Under the pieces are notes generated by a model, which saw nothing but the letters and a program-made list of their open reading frames with translations, was not told the DNA's origin and ran no database searches. DNA of 64,000 bases, from contig NZ_ANMR01000034.1 in assembly GCF_000338275.1 (NCBI RefSeq), positions 62,001-126,000 of the forward strand, read 5' to 3'. Numbering within the stretch: position 1 is the first letter of the stretch; every line of letters starts with the position of its first letter. Source of the stretch: Staphylococcus xylosus NJ (GTDB lineage Bacteria > Bacillota > Bacilli > Staphylococcales > Staphylococcaceae). Made by a program: the position numbers and the translations under genes. Below, one piece after another: positions 27,698 to 38,303 of this stretch.

Positions 27698-28609
27698 TTA
27701 ATGTTGTAATAATTTTTCTTTTAAATCTTTACGTTCATAGTCTAATGAATACGGATCATTTAACCAGTAAATACCTTCATCTACTTTAAACGTTTGACCT
27801 TTTTTAACTGCATCTGTGTTCTTCCAAACATCTTTATTTTCAAATGATAAATCACTGTCTTTAGCAACTGGCGTTACCACGTAATCACCCGTCATTTCAG
27901 GAATTTGTTCTTCAGAAATATCTGCCAAGTCTTTTTTTTGTGTTGCTTTTTCTACTTTCCCAGGCATTTTCAGTCCAAAGGAATCATATAGAATTTCACT
28001 GCCGTGGCCATATGTTTTTCCTAATGCATAGATTTTTTTATCAAAGTCTTTAATGATTGATACTGTAGTATCTGCACCAATAGCGTCTTTAATTTCTTTT
28101 CCATCGTCCTTAGTTTTTTCTTCCCATTGCTTAACCCATGCATTTGCTTTATCTTCTTTACCTACAATTTTACCTAACTCTTTATGTTGTTCTTTATAGT
28201 CATGTTTCATGTAGTCAAAAGCTATTGTAGGTGCAACTTTATTTAATTTTTTGATATTTTTATCTGTATTATACGTAATTATCAAATCCGGCTTAAGTTT
28301 TGCTACACTTTCAACATTTTCAGCATCTACTTTTTCTACATCTTTAAATTTATCTTTTAAAACTTTGCTATCATTTATAATATTAGCTACGCCAACGATA
28401 TTGGCATCAAGTTGTTTCAATCCCCCTGCATATGTAGCCCCTAAGACTACAATACGTTTAGGTTTTTTCGGTATTTCAACTTTTTTTCCTGAGTCTTGTT
28501 TATATGTTGTCTTTTCACTATTTCCCTTTGACGACTTGTCATTTGAATCATTGCCACATGCTGCTAGCACAAGTATTAAAGCTAGCAATGGTAATAATAT
28601 TTTTTTCAT
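27698..28609 (-). CDS. Iron-siderophore ABC transporter substrate-binding lipoprotein
   Basis: Surface lipoprotein that binds a ferric siderophore (FecB/FhuD-type periplasmic-binding fold, TroA superfamily), 303 residues. The signal peptide ends in the lipobox LAAC with C18 as lipidated residue. GKKVEIPKKPKRIVVLGATY opens the mature domain, and DADNVE-type and KPDLIITYN segments follow the family. The ATG at 28609 follows AAAAGGGGATATT; longer frames precede it. No permease or ATPase gene for iron is adjacent, so it must use a shared transporter. A Fur-like box lies about 50 bases upstream. It sits downstream of the nickel importer but has its own regulation. Confidence 0.85.
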   Translation of the reverse strand: MKKILLPLLALILVLAACGNDSNDKSSKGNSEKTTYKQDSGKKVEIPKKPKRIVVLGATYAGGLKQLDANIVGVANIINDSKVLKDKFKDVEKVDAENVESVAKLKPDLIITYNTDKNIKKLNKVAPTIAFDYMKHDYKEQHKELGKIVGKEDKANAWVKQWEEKTKDDGKEIKDAIGADTTVSIIKDFDKKIYALGKTYGHGSEILYDSFGLKMPGKVEKATQKKDLADISEEQIPEMTGDYVVTPVAKDSDLSFENKDVWKNTDAVKKGQTFKVDEGIYWLNDPYSLDYERKDLKEKLLQH

Positions 28610-28654
28610 GCTTAAAATATCCCCTTTTCTCATATTGTATTTAATTATACATGA

Positions 28655-28673
28655 AGTCATATGATTCTCAATA
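28655..28673. promoter_or_regulatory. Fur-like operator
   Basis: On the minus strand TATTGAGAATCATATGACT resembles the staphylococcal Fur box core TGAGAATCATTATCA. It lies 46 bases upstream of the lipoprotein start, where iron control is expected. Confidence 0.45.
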
Positions 28674-28731
28674 ATATTACACACATTATTTTTAAAATCA
28701 AAACATATATTTTTTCTATCATTAAAAATTA

Positions 28732-28767
28732 AAAACAGCTACTTAATAGATTGCTAGTAGCTGTTTT
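28732..28767 (-). terminator. Terminator of the nik operon
   Basis: Arms AAAACAGCTAC (28732-28742) and complement (28757-28767) with T-rich tail on the minus strand. The nikE stop codon lies in the loop. Confidence 0.85.
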
Positions 28768-29432
28768 GTATATTCATGACGTTGTTTGTCGAATAAAAAT
28801 TCAGTATTAAAATCATCTACGATTTCACCATTTTTCATGACAATTAATCGTTCAACGATTTTATTTAAAAATGCTAAATCATGAGATATTAATAACATAC
28901 CTTTATGTGTATCTGCGTAGTACTGTTTCAACACTTCAATCATACTTTGCTCAGCAATAACGTCTAAACTAGCTGTAATCTCATCGCAAATTAACATATC
29001 TGGTGCTAACATCAATGTACGAATCGTATTAAAACGTTGCAATTGGCCACCACTTAATTGATCAGGGAATCTATTCAACAAGTTTTTATCTAAATGCATT
29101 TGCTTCATTAAAATATACATTCGTCGATAAACTTCAGATGAGTTTGAATCACGATGATACTTTATCGCCTCTTCTAGAGATTTATTCATTTTAAATTTTG
29201 GATTAAAGCTATCATACGCATGTTGAAATATAGGTAATAATCGGAAATCATTATTTGTATATTGTTCTTGAGATACTGGCAATAAACCTAAAATAATTTG
29301 TGCTAATGTCGTTTTACCAGAACCACTCTCACCTACAATACCTACAATTTCATCTGGCTGTATGGTAAGATTTATATTTTTTAAAACAGGGGCCTGTCTA
29401 TATTTAAAATTCATGTTATTTAAGTTAATCAT
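28743..29432 (-). CDS. nikE: Nickel/peptide-type ABC importer ATPase NikE-like
   Basis: Second of two ATP-binding subunits of a nickel/peptide-class importer, 229 residues, short for the family because the C-terminal oligopeptide extension is missing. Walker A GESGSGKTT is at about 35-43, signature LSGGQLQRF at about 134, and Walker B LICDE at about 153. It overlaps nikD by 8 bases, so it is translationally coupled, and it ends the operon at a hairpin terminator. Its place beside urease and the urea transporter supports nickel as cargo; an oligopeptide cargo is the alternative. Confidence 0.82.
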   Translation of the reverse strand: MINLNNMNFKYRQAPVLKNINLTIQPDEIVGIVGESGSGKTTLAQIILGLLPVSQEQYTNNDFRLLPIFQHAYDSFNPKFKMNKSLEEAIKYHRDSNSSEVYRRMYILMKQMHLDKNLLNRFPDQLSGGQLQRFNTIRTLMLAPDMLICDEITASLDVIAEQSMIEVLKQYYADTHKGMLLISHDLAFLNKIVERLIVMKNGEIVDDFNTEFLFDKQRHEYTKQLLAIY

Positions 29433-30213
29433 TATTGCTCCCCTCCTTTAATTGGCTACGGGAGTTAAATAATTTCAAGCTATATGGATCCACATCATGA
29501 TTTTTAAAAGCTTGTACATGGTTTGAATCGACTAGTTTTCCTTTTTGAATAACATTTATCCAATCGCTAAAATTTAAAACATGTGATAAATTATGAGTAA
29601 TTAATAAAAGCGTTACTTTATGAACTTCTGCCAAATGTTTGATTAGGTTCATAATATTAGCTCCTGTTATCACATCTAGTGATGCAGTGGGTTCATCAGC
29701 AATAATTAATTTCGGATTGAGCATCAATACGCTCGCTATTTGAACCCTAGCAAGTTGTCCACCTGATAGACTAAAGCGATAACTATTCATTGTTTTATCT
29801 GGTACTAAATCAACCCACTCAAGCGCTTGCGTTACAATTTTTTTGGCCTTAGTTTTATCTATCTTATAATGTTGTCTATAAATCGCAATCAATTGTATGC
29901 CTAATTTCGTATGCTCATTAAAGCTATGCGTATAATCTTGAGAAATAAAACCAATCTCTTTCCCTAAAAGTTCGTGCATATTCACCAATTTTTTATTTTC
30001 ATAATTTAAACTGTCATAAGTCATTATTAAATTATCAGGTAATTGTTGTACTAACGCTTTAGCAGTTAAACTTTTTCCTGAACCACTTTCCCCTACCAAA
30101 ACATTTACTTTACTTGCTTTTAAACTGAGATTTATGTGATCTATCAGTGTGGTACATCTTTCACCTTTAATTACTAAGTTGGTTATCTCAAGTAAATTAG
30201 CCATTGATATCAC
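29425..30213 (-). CDS. nikD: Nickel/peptide-type ABC importer ATPase NikD-like
   Basis: First ATP-binding subunit, 262 residues. Walker A GESGSGKS follows VNVLV, the signature is [11 protein letters not shown], and Walker B ends LIIADEP. The start is uncertain: a GTG at 30213 lies close to AAAGGAAAGC, and an ATG at 30204 starts the usual domain MANLLEI. Either way it overlaps the nikC end. Energises the NikB-NikC pore together with NikE. Confidence 0.82.
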   Translation of the reverse strand: MISMANLLEITNLVIKGERCTTLIDHINLSLKASKVNVLVGESGSGKSLTAKALVQQLPDNLIMTYDSLNYENKKLVNMHELLGKEIGFISQDYTHSFNEHTKLGIQLIAIYRQHYKIDKTKAKKIVTQALEWVDLVPDKTMNSYRFSLSGGQLARVQIASVLMLNPKLIIADEPTASLDVITGANIMNLIKHLAEVHKVTLLLITHNLSHVLNFSDWINVIQKGKLVDSNHVQAFKNHDVDPYSLKLFNSRSQLKEGSNND

Positions 30214-31018
30214 GCTTTCCTTTTAATAATTTATCTCTTAATGCATCGCCAGCTAAATTAAACAATAGAATAGTTATTGTGATTAAGCACGCTGGAACAA
30301 TCAAAAGTAACGGATAAGAACTAATATAATCTCTACCTGTATTCAACATTGCTCCCCATTCAGGTGAAGGTGGCTGTGCACCTAACCCGAGAAATGAAAG
30401 TGACGATATATATAATATTATTTTCCCAAAATCTACCGTCATCAGCACAATAATAGATGGTAAAACTTGGGGGAAGAAATGTTTAAAGATAATAACATGT
30501 GTTGGCACGTTAAATAATCGAGCCATTTGTATATAAGGTTTCGTGATTTCACTACTTACGACTGAACGGGTCAATCTAGTGTAAGTCATCCATTTAATAA
30601 TCGTAATTGCTATCACCAAATTCCAAATACTAGGTTTGAAAAAGCTAGCAAATGCAATCATAAGGACAAATTCAGGAATACTTAATCCTATATCAATAAC
30701 ACGCATAATAATTGTATCAACGATGCCTTTTTTGTAACCAGCAATCAATCCTAATGGTACACCAATAATGATTGTAATCAACAATGTAATCAAACTAATA
30801 ATCAATGTGTACCTTGCCCCAATAATAACTCTTGAAAGTAAATCTCTACCATAATCATCGGTGCCTAACCAATGGTTTAAGCTTGGCATTTCAAGACTAC
30901 TCCCTAGGTTCACCTCATAAGCATTTGTTGTCGACACAAAAAATTGTGCGATGATAAGAGCCAATAAATACAATGTAAACACATAAAATATAAGATGCTG
31001 TTTATTTAATTGATTCAT
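30197..31018 (-). CDS. nikC: Nickel/peptide-type ABC importer permease NikC-like
   Basis: Membrane subunit of 273 residues with about six segments (DppC/NikC class). [21 protein letters not shown] is the classical N-terminal loop of this class, and the EAA-like coupling motif is around the [20 protein letters not shown] stretch. Its first base is shared with the last base of nikB, so the genes are coupled. Forms the channel with NikB. Confidence 0.85.
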   Translation of the reverse strand: MNQLNKQHLIFYVFTLYLLALIIAQFFVSTTNAYEVNLGSSLEMPSLNHWLGTDDYGRDLLSRVIIGARYTLIISLITLLITIIIGVPLGLIAGYKKGIVDTIIMRVIDIGLSIPEFVLMIAFASFFKPSIWNLVIAITIIKWMTYTRLTRSVVSSEITKPYIQMARLFNVPTHVIIFKHFFPQVLPSIIVLMTVDFGKIILYISSLSFLGLGAQPPSPEWGAMLNTGRDYISSYPLLLIVPACLITITILLFNLAGDALRDKLLKGKRDING

Positions 31019-31995
31019 TACATTTCACCATCCTGTCGTTGCGGTTTCTTGGGATGACGTGAACTATTATATCGGCGCTTCGGTTCTAACCATAGCAATA
31101 ATAAATCACTCACTGTATTAGCCAAAACAACAAAGAAACCAATCATAATTACCGCACCTTGTACTACAGGATAATCTCTTGCACGTATACTATCTACTAG
31201 GAAATGTCCTATACCTGGTATTCCAAATAAATTTTCAATGACGACAGTGCCTCCTATAAGACTCCCCACAGACATGCCTAATACCGTTATAACTGGGGTA
31301 ATAGCTGGTTTAAATAAATCACTCCATAAAATATATCGTTCAGACATACCTCTGAGTCGTGAAGCCTCAACTTCTTTAGATTGATATAATTCTATTAAAT
31401 TCGATCGCATCAACCTTACATAGTATGCATTCATACCCACGCTTAATGCTATCACTGGTAAAATGTAACCAGCTATCGTGTCTATACCAGAAGATGGCAA
31501 AACATTAAATTTCTGTGCAAAAATATAAATTAATATTGTACCTAAAAAGAATGAAGGCACACTCACTGTAAAGGACGTTACAGTTCTGATAAATGTATCA
31601 ACCCACGTATGATAATATTTCGCTGCTAAAATTCCCATTGGAAGTGCTGTTAATAAGACAACCATTATAGTTAGAAAAGCAATGCTTAAGGTCGGCGGCG
31701 TGTAATAAATTAATTCTTTTATTACGGGTTCACCTGTTTGATAACTCGTACCGAAATTAAATTGAACAATTTGACCTAACCATTGAAAATATTGCATGAC
31801 AACTGGTTGGTTTAGGCCTAATTTTTCTTTTGTTGCTTCAACTTGTTCTGAGGATACATTTGCTATATCTAAATGTAGGATTTTATCAACTGGATCGCCA
31901 GGTGTAAGTTTCATTAATATGAATGTAATACTAGAAAGGACAAACAATACAATGATCATTTGTCCAATTCTAGTTAGTATATTTTTAATTATCAT
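31018..31995 (-). CDS. nikB: Nickel/peptide-type ABC importer permease NikB-like
   Basis: Membrane subunit of 325 residues, DppB/NikB class. [20 protein letters not shown] opens the first helix, followed by the conserved TPGDP motif. The coupling loop region [20 protein letters not shown] and the C-terminal [15 protein letters not shown] motif are typical. It overlaps nikA by 4 bases. Confidence 0.86.
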   Translation of the reverse strand: MIIKNILTRIGQMIIVLFVLSSITFILMKLTPGDPVDKILHLDIANVSSEQVEATKEKLGLNQPVVMQYFQWLGQIVQFNFGTSYQTGEPVIKELIYYTPPTLSIAFLTIMVVLLTALPMGILAAKYYHTWVDTFIRTVTSFTVSVPSFFLGTILIYIFAQKFNVLPSSGIDTIAGYILPVIALSVGMNAYYVRLMRSNLIELYQSKEVEASRLRGMSERYILWSDLFKPAITPVITVLGMSVGSLIGGTVVIENLFGIPGIGHFLVDSIRARDYPVVQGAVIMIGFFVVLANTVSDLLLLWLEPKRRYNSSRHPKKPQRQDGEM

Positions 31996-33467
31996 TGTTT
32001 TTTATCGACCTTGTAATCGATTAGATAGATACCTTCGGGTGTTGCTTTTAAGTTCTTCACATCTTTATTCATACCGACGATATTATCCATATATGAGATA
32101 TAGCTATTTGCAAAATCACTTTGTGTAATACTAATAATTTCATTTGTTAAACGATTACGTTCAGATTTATCTACTGTTTTATTAAACTCGTCAATTAATG
32201 CTGTTACTTTCTGATTGTTATAGTCGCCAGAATTAATTGCGCCTTTAGGCTTATATGCCTGATTAAAGAAGTATCCTGTATCTCCTCTAGGTATTGTACC
32301 AAAGCTATATAAAGAGGCATCCCATTGCTTTTTATCACTTAAATAGCCTTCAATATCATCTACATTACGAATAGTAATATCGATATTGGCTTTTTTAGCA
32401 TCTGATTGAATAACTTGTGCCATTTTAGGCAGTTCTGGTCTACCATTATACGTAGATACGGTTAACTTTAATGGATTTGATTTAGAATATCCTTCTTCTT
32501 TTATAATCTGTTTGGCTTCTTCTAAATCTTGTTTTTGTATAGGTTGTTTATCTATAAAATCTAATTTTGTATTAAATGGTCCGGTAGCTGGTTGGGCATG
32601 ATTCTTAGAGACATTACGTGCGATACTTTCACGATTAATAACTTTATCTAGCGCTTTACGTACAGGTTTAGTCATTTTGTCACTTGTATGATTGTACATA
32701 ACCAATGATGTTCTAAATCCTGATACTGCAGATGTAGTTGTCTTATCTCCATCTTTCAACTCTTTTTCCTTTTCAACAGGAACATCTGTAATTACATCAG
32801 CTTTACCTGATGCTAAATCGCTTGTACGAGCATTACCATCTTCTTGATATGTAACATTTACATGATCTAGTTTAGGTTTACCTTGCCAATAATCATTAAA
32901 ACGATCTAACTTGATATTTTGAGATTGCTTATAATTTTTAATTTGGTATGGTCCGGTACCAACAGGCGTTTTATTAACGTCATCTGCCTCTGTATCGTAA
33001 ATTGCAGAGAATGGACTTGCTAACTCTGACACTAATTCAGGATAAGCTTCTTTTGTAGTAATCGTAATGTTTTGCCCATCTACATTAATATCTTTAATTG
33101 GAAGCGAACCTTTAACGAGATCACTTTTCTTAATGCTTTCTTCCAAACTAGATTTTACCGCTTCACCTGTCACTTTTTTACCATTTTGGAATTTAATGTC
33201 TTTTTTCAACTTAATATCTAATTGTGTTGGTGTTTTTTGTTCATATGAATCGACCAATACCTTTTCAACTTTGCCATTTGCACCAGCTTTAAATAGAGCT
33301 TCAGCAGCACCTATCTTCACTGGTACATCTGTCTCATATGGTGCAATAGAAGTTGTTTTTAATGGCAGTTCAACGTCTAATGTTTTCCCTTTTGATTCAC
33401 TTCCTGAACCACTACACCCCGCTAAGACCACAGCTGATATTGCAATTAATGAAACAATTTTTTTCAT
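31992..33467 (-). CDS. nikA: Nickel/peptide-type substrate-binding lipoprotein NikA-like
   Basis: Extracellular solute-binding protein (family 5), 491 residues, tethered by C18 of the lipobox LAGC. Family landmarks are KIGAAEALF, VTGEAVKSSLEES, the GTGPYQIKNY motif and FNDYWQGKPKLD. The second ATG (33467) has the better distance to AGAAGGA. The gene heads the five-gene importer and lies 113 bases downstream of the urea transporter gene on the same strand. Neighbouring urease argues for nickel uptake, like staphylococcal NikA. CntA/staphylopine is less likely, because cntKLM genes are absent. Confidence 0.83.
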   Translation of the reverse strand: MKKIVSLIAISAVVLAGCSGSGSESKGKTLDVELPLKTTSIAPYETDVPVKIGAAEALFKAGANGKVEKVLVDSYEQKTPTQLDIKLKKDIKFQNGKKVTGEAVKSSLEESIKKSDLVKGSLPIKDINVDGQNITITTKEAYPELVSELASPFSAIYDTEADDVNKTPVGTGPYQIKNYKQSQNIKLDRFNDYWQGKPKLDHVNVTYQEDGNARTSDLASGKADVITDVPVEKEKELKDGDKTTTSAVSGFRTSLVMYNHTSDKMTKPVRKALDKVINRESIARNVSKNHAQPATGPFNTKLDFIDKQPIQKQDLEEAKQIIKEEGYSKSNPLKLTVSTYNGRPELPKMAQVIQSDAKKANIDITIRNVDDIEGYLSDKKQWDASLYSFGTIPRGDTGYFFNQAYKPKGAINSGDYNNQKVTALIDEFNKTVDKSERNRLTNEIISITQSDFANSYISYMDNIVGMNKDVKNLKATPEGIYLIDYKVDKKQ

Positions 33468-33580
33468 TTTCATTCCTTCTTCCCAATAAATTTATAATTA
33501 ATTAGAAAATCGAGCTACTCTCAAACGATGCCTATATTATTATAAAATATAATTTAGGGTCTTCATCCAATAAAGTCATG

Positions 33581-34486
33581 CTATTCAATTTGTTGAACCT
33601 TCATTCGGTTACCTGCAAACAACATAATCCACGTTGCTATAATAAAAGGGAGTGTAAACACTGGCAAACCGAATGGTGTTAATAAAGTTGTCATGCCCGC
33701 GTGCAAAACAACTGTCAAAAGGATTCCTAAAACAATGCTAATATATCGTTGAATCCTAGTACGGAAAGCAACGCCCAAAGCGAGCACTGTTAGTATGACA
33801 TTATAGCCAAACAATCCATCATTAATTTGATCATGATTTGCACCAAGTACTAGTACAGCAGTAAAACCAATTAAATTGGCTACTATAGCAAATACACCAG
33901 CTTTACTTGAAGCAATAAAAATTCCTATAAGAATTAGAACCCCTGCCATAATGCTCTTCAACAAGAAAATTTCACTGAATCCTGATAAAAAAGCATTTAT
34001 AAAATGGATGCTATGTCCTGAAAATTGTATCTCTTGTACTGTGTCTGGCAGTATATTGACATCTGCATTCACAAACTTAAATTGAAATGACATTAGTAAA
34101 ATCAACCAGCTAACAAATACATATGGCATGGTTAACATAGGCACGCCAAAAGGCTTAAAAAATTCTCTGAATGCTGAGCCTATTGGCATTGTAATCACAA
34201 TTGCTATAAAAGCAATTAATATACTATACCATTCTGGCACTAAAAATAGTGTCAATGCAATTGCTGTTAGTACTGGATTGAAACCTGCTAATCCTGAGTT
34301 AATCTCTTCATTTGAGTAATTTGTCCGTTTCGCTAATAATAATGCAATAATACTCGCAGCTAAGGTCATAATACCAACCTTCCAATTTCCTACGAATAAA
34401 CCTAACAAGATAAATAAGCCTGTCCATGCATTATTTAATAGCAGTACTTGTGCGATGTTCTTTAATATAATTCGAACAGCATTCAC
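33581..34486 (-). CDS. Urea transporter (UT/Yut family)
   Basis: Channel-like urea permease of 301 residues with about ten membrane segments arranged as two homologous halves. NSGLAGFNPVLTAIALTLFL (first half) and NDGLFGYNVILTVLALGVAF (second half) are the twin urea-pore signatures. Start is GTG at 34486 behind TAGGTGACAAT. It is divergent from ureA and upstream of nikA, which makes sense physiologically: it brings in urea for the urease encoded next door. Confidence 0.9.
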   Translation of the reverse strand: MNAVRIILKNIAQVLLLNNAWTGLFILLGLFVGNWKVGIMTLAASIIALLLAKRTNYSNEEINSGLAGFNPVLTAIALTLFLVPEWYSILIAFIAIVITMPIGSAFREFFKPFGVPMLTMPYVFVSWLILLMSFQFKFVNADVNILPDTVQEIQFSGHSIHFINAFLSGFSEIFLLKSIMAGVLILIGIFIASSKAGVFAIVANLIGFTAVLVLGANHDQINDGLFGYNVILTVLALGVAFRTRIQRYISIVLGILLTVVLHAGMTTLLTPFGLPVFTLPFIIATWIMLFAGNRMKVQQIE

Positions 34487-34618
34487 ATTGTCACCTAGTT
34501 TCTACGCTTATTCCAACATACAACATAATATATTATAACGGATAAAATTTAAAGCAATACATATTTAATTTCAACACGTTTTTTTTCGTCATCAATTTAT
34601 TTCAGGTGGTTATTCTTG

Positions 34619-34662
34619 TAGTATGCTTCTAATCGTCTTATTATTAGATTAGTCACATACTA
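34619..34662. promoter_or_regulatory. Large dyad upstream of ureA
   Basis: Arms 34619-34634 and 34647-34662 are inverted copies: TAGTATG-CTT-CTAATC and GATTAG-TCA-CATACTA, with a 12-base loop and a 3-base mismatch block. It lies 40 bases before the ureA start in the divergent ureA/urea transporter region, so it could be an operator or an RNA hairpin in the leader. Confidence 0.5.
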
Positions 34663-34701
34663 TATATTTATTTTATAAAAACGTCGAAAGGTAGTGAGCA
34701 T

Positions 34702-35004
34702 GTGCATTTTACACAACGTGAACAAGACAAACTAATGTTAGTTATTGCAGCAGATTTGGCTCGTAGACGTCAGCAAAGAGGTCTTAAGTTAAATTATCCC
34801 GAGGCAGTTGCCATTATAAGTTTTGAGCTATTAGAAGGTGCAAGAGACGGAAAAACCGTTGCAGAACTTATGAGTTATGGCAAACAAATATTAGGTGAGG
34901 ATGATGTAATGGAGGGCGTTGCAGATATGTTAACTGAAATGGAAATTGAAGCAACTTTTCCTGATGGTACTAAATTAATTACCGTTCATCACCCAATTGT
35001 GTAG
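34702..35004 (+). CDS. ureA: Urease subunit gamma UreA
   Basis: Smallest structural subunit of the nickel enzyme that hydrolyses urea to ammonia and carbamate, 100 residues. Recognisable by [40 protein letters not shown] and the C-terminal [15 protein letters not shown]. Starts with GTG at 34702 after AAAGGTAGTGAGC. It heads ureABCEFGD, a typical Gram-positive order with all accessory genes. Expected to bind UreB and UreC. Confidence 0.96.
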   Translation: MHFTQREQDKLMLVIAADLARRRQQRGLKLNYPEAVAIISFELLEGARDGKTVAELMSYGKQILGEDDVMEGVADMLTEMEIEATFPDGTKLITVHHPIV

Positions 35005-35019
35005 AGGAGGAAGTTAATT

Positions 35020-35433
35020 ATGAAACCTGGTGAAATTATAGTTAAACGTACAGAAATTGAAGTTAATCGTGGTCATAACGCTACGATACTTGATGTAAAA
35101 AACACAGGAGATCGCCCTATTCAAGTTGGTTCTCATTATCATTTTTTTGAAACGAATCCTGCCTTGCAATTTGAACGAGAAAAAGCTTATGGCAAACGGT
35201 TAGATATCCCTGCTGGCGCAGCGGTACGTTTTGAACCTGGTGACGAAAAAGAAGTTCAACTCGTTGAATTTAGCGGTAAAAGAAGAATTTTTGGTTTCCA
35301 TGGTAAAGTGAATGGACCTATTGACGAGGCGCGTGTTTATAAAGCTGAAGATGACGACAGCGCTACAGAAATTATCGCTGAAGAAAATAAAGTCAGCGAA
35401 AATGCTAATAAAGAAAGTGGGTATAACAGATGA
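35020..35433 (+). CDS. ureB: Urease subunit beta UreB
   Basis: Structural subunit of 137 residues, part of the (UreABC)3 enzyme. Starts [17 protein letters not shown] and contains [20 protein letters not shown], the classical beta-subunit block, then [12 protein letters not shown]. The tail after about residue 115 is acidic and Ser/Asn-rich, longer than the 101-106 residues of many UreB proteins. GAGGAGG precedes the ATG. It overlaps the ureC start by 4 bases. Confidence 0.96.
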   Translation: MKPGEIIVKRTEIEVNRGHNATILDVKNTGDRPIQVGSHYHFFETNPALQFEREKAYGKRLDIPAGAAVRFEPGDEKEVQLVEFSGKRRIFGFHGKVNGPIDEARVYKAEDDDSATEIIAEENKVSENANKESGYNR

Positions 35434-37145
35434 GTTTTAAAATGACGCAATCACAATATACAAGTCTATATGGCCCTACTGTTGGAGACTCTGTAAGATT
35501 AGGAGATACTAATTTATTTGCGCGTGTCGAAAAAGATTACGCAACATATGGTGATGAAGCCGCATTTGGCGGTGGCAAATCAATCCGTGATGGTATGGCT
35601 CAAAATCCTAATGTGACACGTGATGATAAGCAAGTAGCAGATTTAGTAATTACAAATGCACTAATTCTTGATTACGATAAAATCGTTAAAGCAGATATCG
35701 GTGTTAAAAATGGTTACATTATGAAAATAGGTAAAGCTGGTAACCCAGATATTATGGATAATGTAGACATTATCATTGGAGCAACTACAGATATTATTTC
35801 TGCAGAAGGTAAAATAATAACAGCTGGTGGTATCGATACCCACGTCCATTTCGTTAATCCTGAACAATCTCAAGTCGCCCTTGAAAGTGGTATTACTACA
35901 CATATCGGTGGTGGGACAGGCGCATCTGAAGGTGCTAAAGCAACTACTGTTACTCCAGGTCCTTGGCATTTACATCGCATGTTACTAGCAGCAGAATCGT
36001 TACCTTTAAATATTGGTTTTACTGGTAAGGGACAAGCAGTTAATCATACAGCTTTAGTAGAACAGATACATGCCGGCGCTATCGGTTTAAAAGTACATGA
36101 AGACTGGGGTGCAACGCCTTCAGCATTAGATCATGCCCTTCAAGTTGCTGACGATTATGATGTCCAAATTGCATTACACGCAGATACATTAAATGAGGCA
36201 GGCTTTATGGAAGAAACAATGGCTGCCGTTAAAGACCGTGTACTGCATATGTATCATACAGAGGGCGCAGGTGGCGGACACGCACCTGACCTAATTAAAT
36301 CTGCAGCTTATTCCAATATACTACCATCTTCCACAAACCCTACCTTACCTTACACTGTTAATACAATTGACGAACATCTAGATATGGTTATGATTACACA
36401 CCATTTAAATGCTTCTATACCAGAAGATATAGCTTTTGCCGATTCCCGTATTCGTAAAGAAACGATTGCTGCAGAAGACGTATTGCAAGATATTGGTGTA
36501 TTTAGTATGGTCAGCTCTGATTCACAAGCCATGGGACGTGTCGGTGAAGTAATTACAAGAACTTGGCAAGTTGCACACCGTATGAAAGAGCAACGTGGTC
36601 CATTAGATGGCGACAGCGAGTATAATGACAATAATAGAATCAAGCGCTATATAGCGAAATACACAATTAATCCTGCGATTACGCATGGTATTTCAGATTA
36701 CGTTGGTTCAATCGACGAAGGTAAACTTGCTGATATAATTATGTGGGAACCCGCATTCTTCGGCGTTAAACCTGATGTCATCGTTAAAGGTGGGTTAATA
36801 AACACTGCAATTAACGGTGATGCTAATGGTTCTATACCTACTTCAGAACCTTTAAAATATCGTAAGATGTATGGTCAACTTGGCGGCAATATGCAGGGTA
36901 CTTCAATGACATTCGTATCTACCACAGCTTATGAAAATGATATTGGCAAATTATTAGGTTTAAAACGTAAATTAAGACCTGTGCATAATATTCGTAAACT
37001 AACTAAAGCAGATATGAAAAATAACAGCGCAACGCCAAAACTAGATGTTGATCCGCAGACATATGAAGTATTTGTAGATGGCGAAAAAATCACAAGTGAA
37101 CCAGCTACGGAATTACCATTAACACAACGTTATTTCTTATTCTAG
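35430..37145 (+). CDS. ureC: Urease subunit alpha UreC, catalytic
   Basis: Catalytic subunit with the dinickel centre, 571 residues. All expected residues are present: H138 and H140 in DTHVHF, carbamylated K221 in [12 protein letters not shown]223, H250 in [12 protein letters not shown]276 in [11 protein letters not shown], the mobile-flap H324/H325 in MITHHLN, and D364 in SSDSQAMGR. Nothing points to inactivation. It starts inside the 3' end of ureB. Activation needs UreEFGD, all encoded downstream, and nickel from the nik importer. Confidence 0.98.
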   Translation: MSFKMTQSQYTSLYGPTVGDSVRLGDTNLFARVEKDYATYGDEAAFGGGKSIRDGMAQNPNVTRDDKQVADLVITNALILDYDKIVKADIGVKNGYIMKIGKAGNPDIMDNVDIIIGATTDIISAEGKIITAGGIDTHVHFVNPEQSQVALESGITTHIGGGTGASEGAKATTVTPGPWHLHRMLLAAESLPLNIGFTGKGQAVNHTALVEQIHAGAIGLKVHEDWGATPSALDHALQVADDYDVQIALHADTLNEAGFMEETMAAVKDRVLHMYHTEGAGGGHAPDLIKSAAYSNILPSSTNPTLPYTVNTIDEHLDMVMITHHLNASIPEDIAFADSRIRKETIAAEDVLQDIGVFSMVSSDSQAMGRVGEVITRTWQVAHRMKEQRGPLDGDSEYNDNNRIKRYIAKYTINPAITHGISDYVGSIDEGKLADIIMWEPAFFGVKPDVIVKGGLINTAINGDANGSIPTSEPLKYRKMYGQLGGNMQGTSMTFVSTTAYENDIGKLLGLKRKLRPVHNIRKLTKADMKNNSATPKLDVDPQTYEVFVDGEKITSEPATELPLTQRYFLF

Positions 37146-37155
37146 GAGGTTAAAA

Positions 37156-37608
37156 ATGATCATCGAAGAAATCGTAGGCAATATCGCTAACATTTCAGAC
37201 AGCGATAAAGGAAAACATATAGAAAAAGTATATTTAGAAAACTCTGATTTAGTTAAACGTATCCAACGTGTTAAAACAGATCACGGTAATGAAATTGGCA
37301 TCCGTTTAAAACAACCAATTGACTTACAATATGGAGATATTTTGTATAAAGATGATACTAATATGATCGTCGTAGATGTAAATTCTGAAGATTTACTTGT
37401 AATTAAACCACGCTCTTTACAAGAAATGGGAGATATCGCTCATCAACTGGGTAATAGACACTTACCTGCGCAATTTACAGAAACTGAGATGCTCGTTCAA
37501 TATGATTATCTAGTAGAATCACTATTAAAAGATTTAGAGATACCATATGAACACGAAGACCGTAAAGTTAATCAAGCATTTAGACATATAGGTCATTCAC
37601 ATGATTGA
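37156..37608 (+). CDS. ureE: Urease accessory protein UreE (nickel chaperone)
   Basis: Delivers nickel to the apo-urease assembly complex, 150 residues. The N-terminal peptide-binding domain is followed by a metal-binding domain with [21 protein letters not shown], where the histidine is the interface nickel ligand. The C-terminus ends HIGHSHD, a short histidine tail compared with the His-rich tails of some species. AGGAGG is just before the ATG and it overlaps ureF by 8 bases. Confidence 0.95.
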   Translation: MIIEEIVGNIANISDSDKGKHIEKVYLENSDLVKRIQRVKTDHGNEIGIRLKQPIDLQYGDILYKDDTNMIVVDVNSEDLLVIKPRSLQEMGDIAHQLGNRHLPAQFTETEMLVQYDYLVESLLKDLEIPYEHEDRKVNQAFRHIGHSHD

Positions 37609-38290
37609 TCACGCTCATCTACGCCTGTTTCAATTTTGTGATTCACAATTTCCAACAGGGGCATTCAGTCATTCATTTGGACTTGAAACTTATATCCAGC
37701 GCGATATCGTTCATGACGAACAAAGTTTTCAGCAATGGCTCATACTTTTTCTAAATGAACAATTAACTTATGCTGATGGCTTAACGATGCGTCTCGTTTA
37801 CAATGCGCTTGAACAAAATGATACACAAGCTATTTTACGATTAGATCGTATCCTTTTTGTACAAAATTTACCAAAAGAAACACGCCAAGGTTCTAAACAG
37901 ATGGGTACTCGCATGGTGAAACTTGCTTCTGAGCTTTATGACAGTGATTGGTTAAACTGGTATCATGCTCAAATGCGTGACAAAAAAGCAATGTTACATC
38001 CCGCTATTTGTTTTACTATGCTTGGCCATCATCTCGGGGTCGATATAGAAACGATTATTGATTACTATTTATACCAAAACGTGTCTAGCCTTACCCAAAA
38101 TGCAGTACGTGCAATACCCTTAGGGCAAACTTCTGGGCAACGCATCGTTCATCAAATGATTCCCATCATGAAAGATACTAGAAATCATATTATGACTTTA
38201 GATGAATCACAACTTGGTATTACTGCCCCAGGTTTAGAAATCAATCAGATGGAACATGAAAACGTAAACGTAAGAATTTTTATATCTTAG
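37601..38290 (+). CDS. ureF: Urease accessory protein UreF
   Basis: Assembly factor of 229 residues that joins UreD and UreG on apo-urease. The helix-rich fold is recognised by [20 protein letters not shown] and the conserved [16 protein letters not shown] near the C-terminus. Start overlaps the end of ureE, showing coupled translation. It is followed after 13 bases by ureG. Confidence 0.94.
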   Translation: MIDHAHLRLFQFCDSQFPTGAFSHSFGLETYIQRDIVHDEQSFQQWLILFLNEQLTYADGLTMRLVYNALEQNDTQAILRLDRILFVQNLPKETRQGSKQMGTRMVKLASELYDSDWLNWYHAQMRDKKAMLHPAICFTMLGHHLGVDIETIIDYYLYQNVSSLTQNAVRAIPLGQTSGQRIVHQMIPIMKDTRNHIMTLDESQLGITAPGLEINQMEHENVNVRIFIS

Positions 38291-38303
38291 GAGGTCAAAC
38301 TTT

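Noticed and set aside
28743..33467. Staphylopine (Cnt) metal importer
   Set aside because: cntKLM synthesis genes are absent and the neighbours are urease and urea transport, so a nickel-type assignment fits better.
34619..34662. Canonical NikR operator
   Set aside because: The GTATG/CATAC words are 30 bases apart instead of 16, and no nikR gene is seen; kept only as an unassigned dyad.
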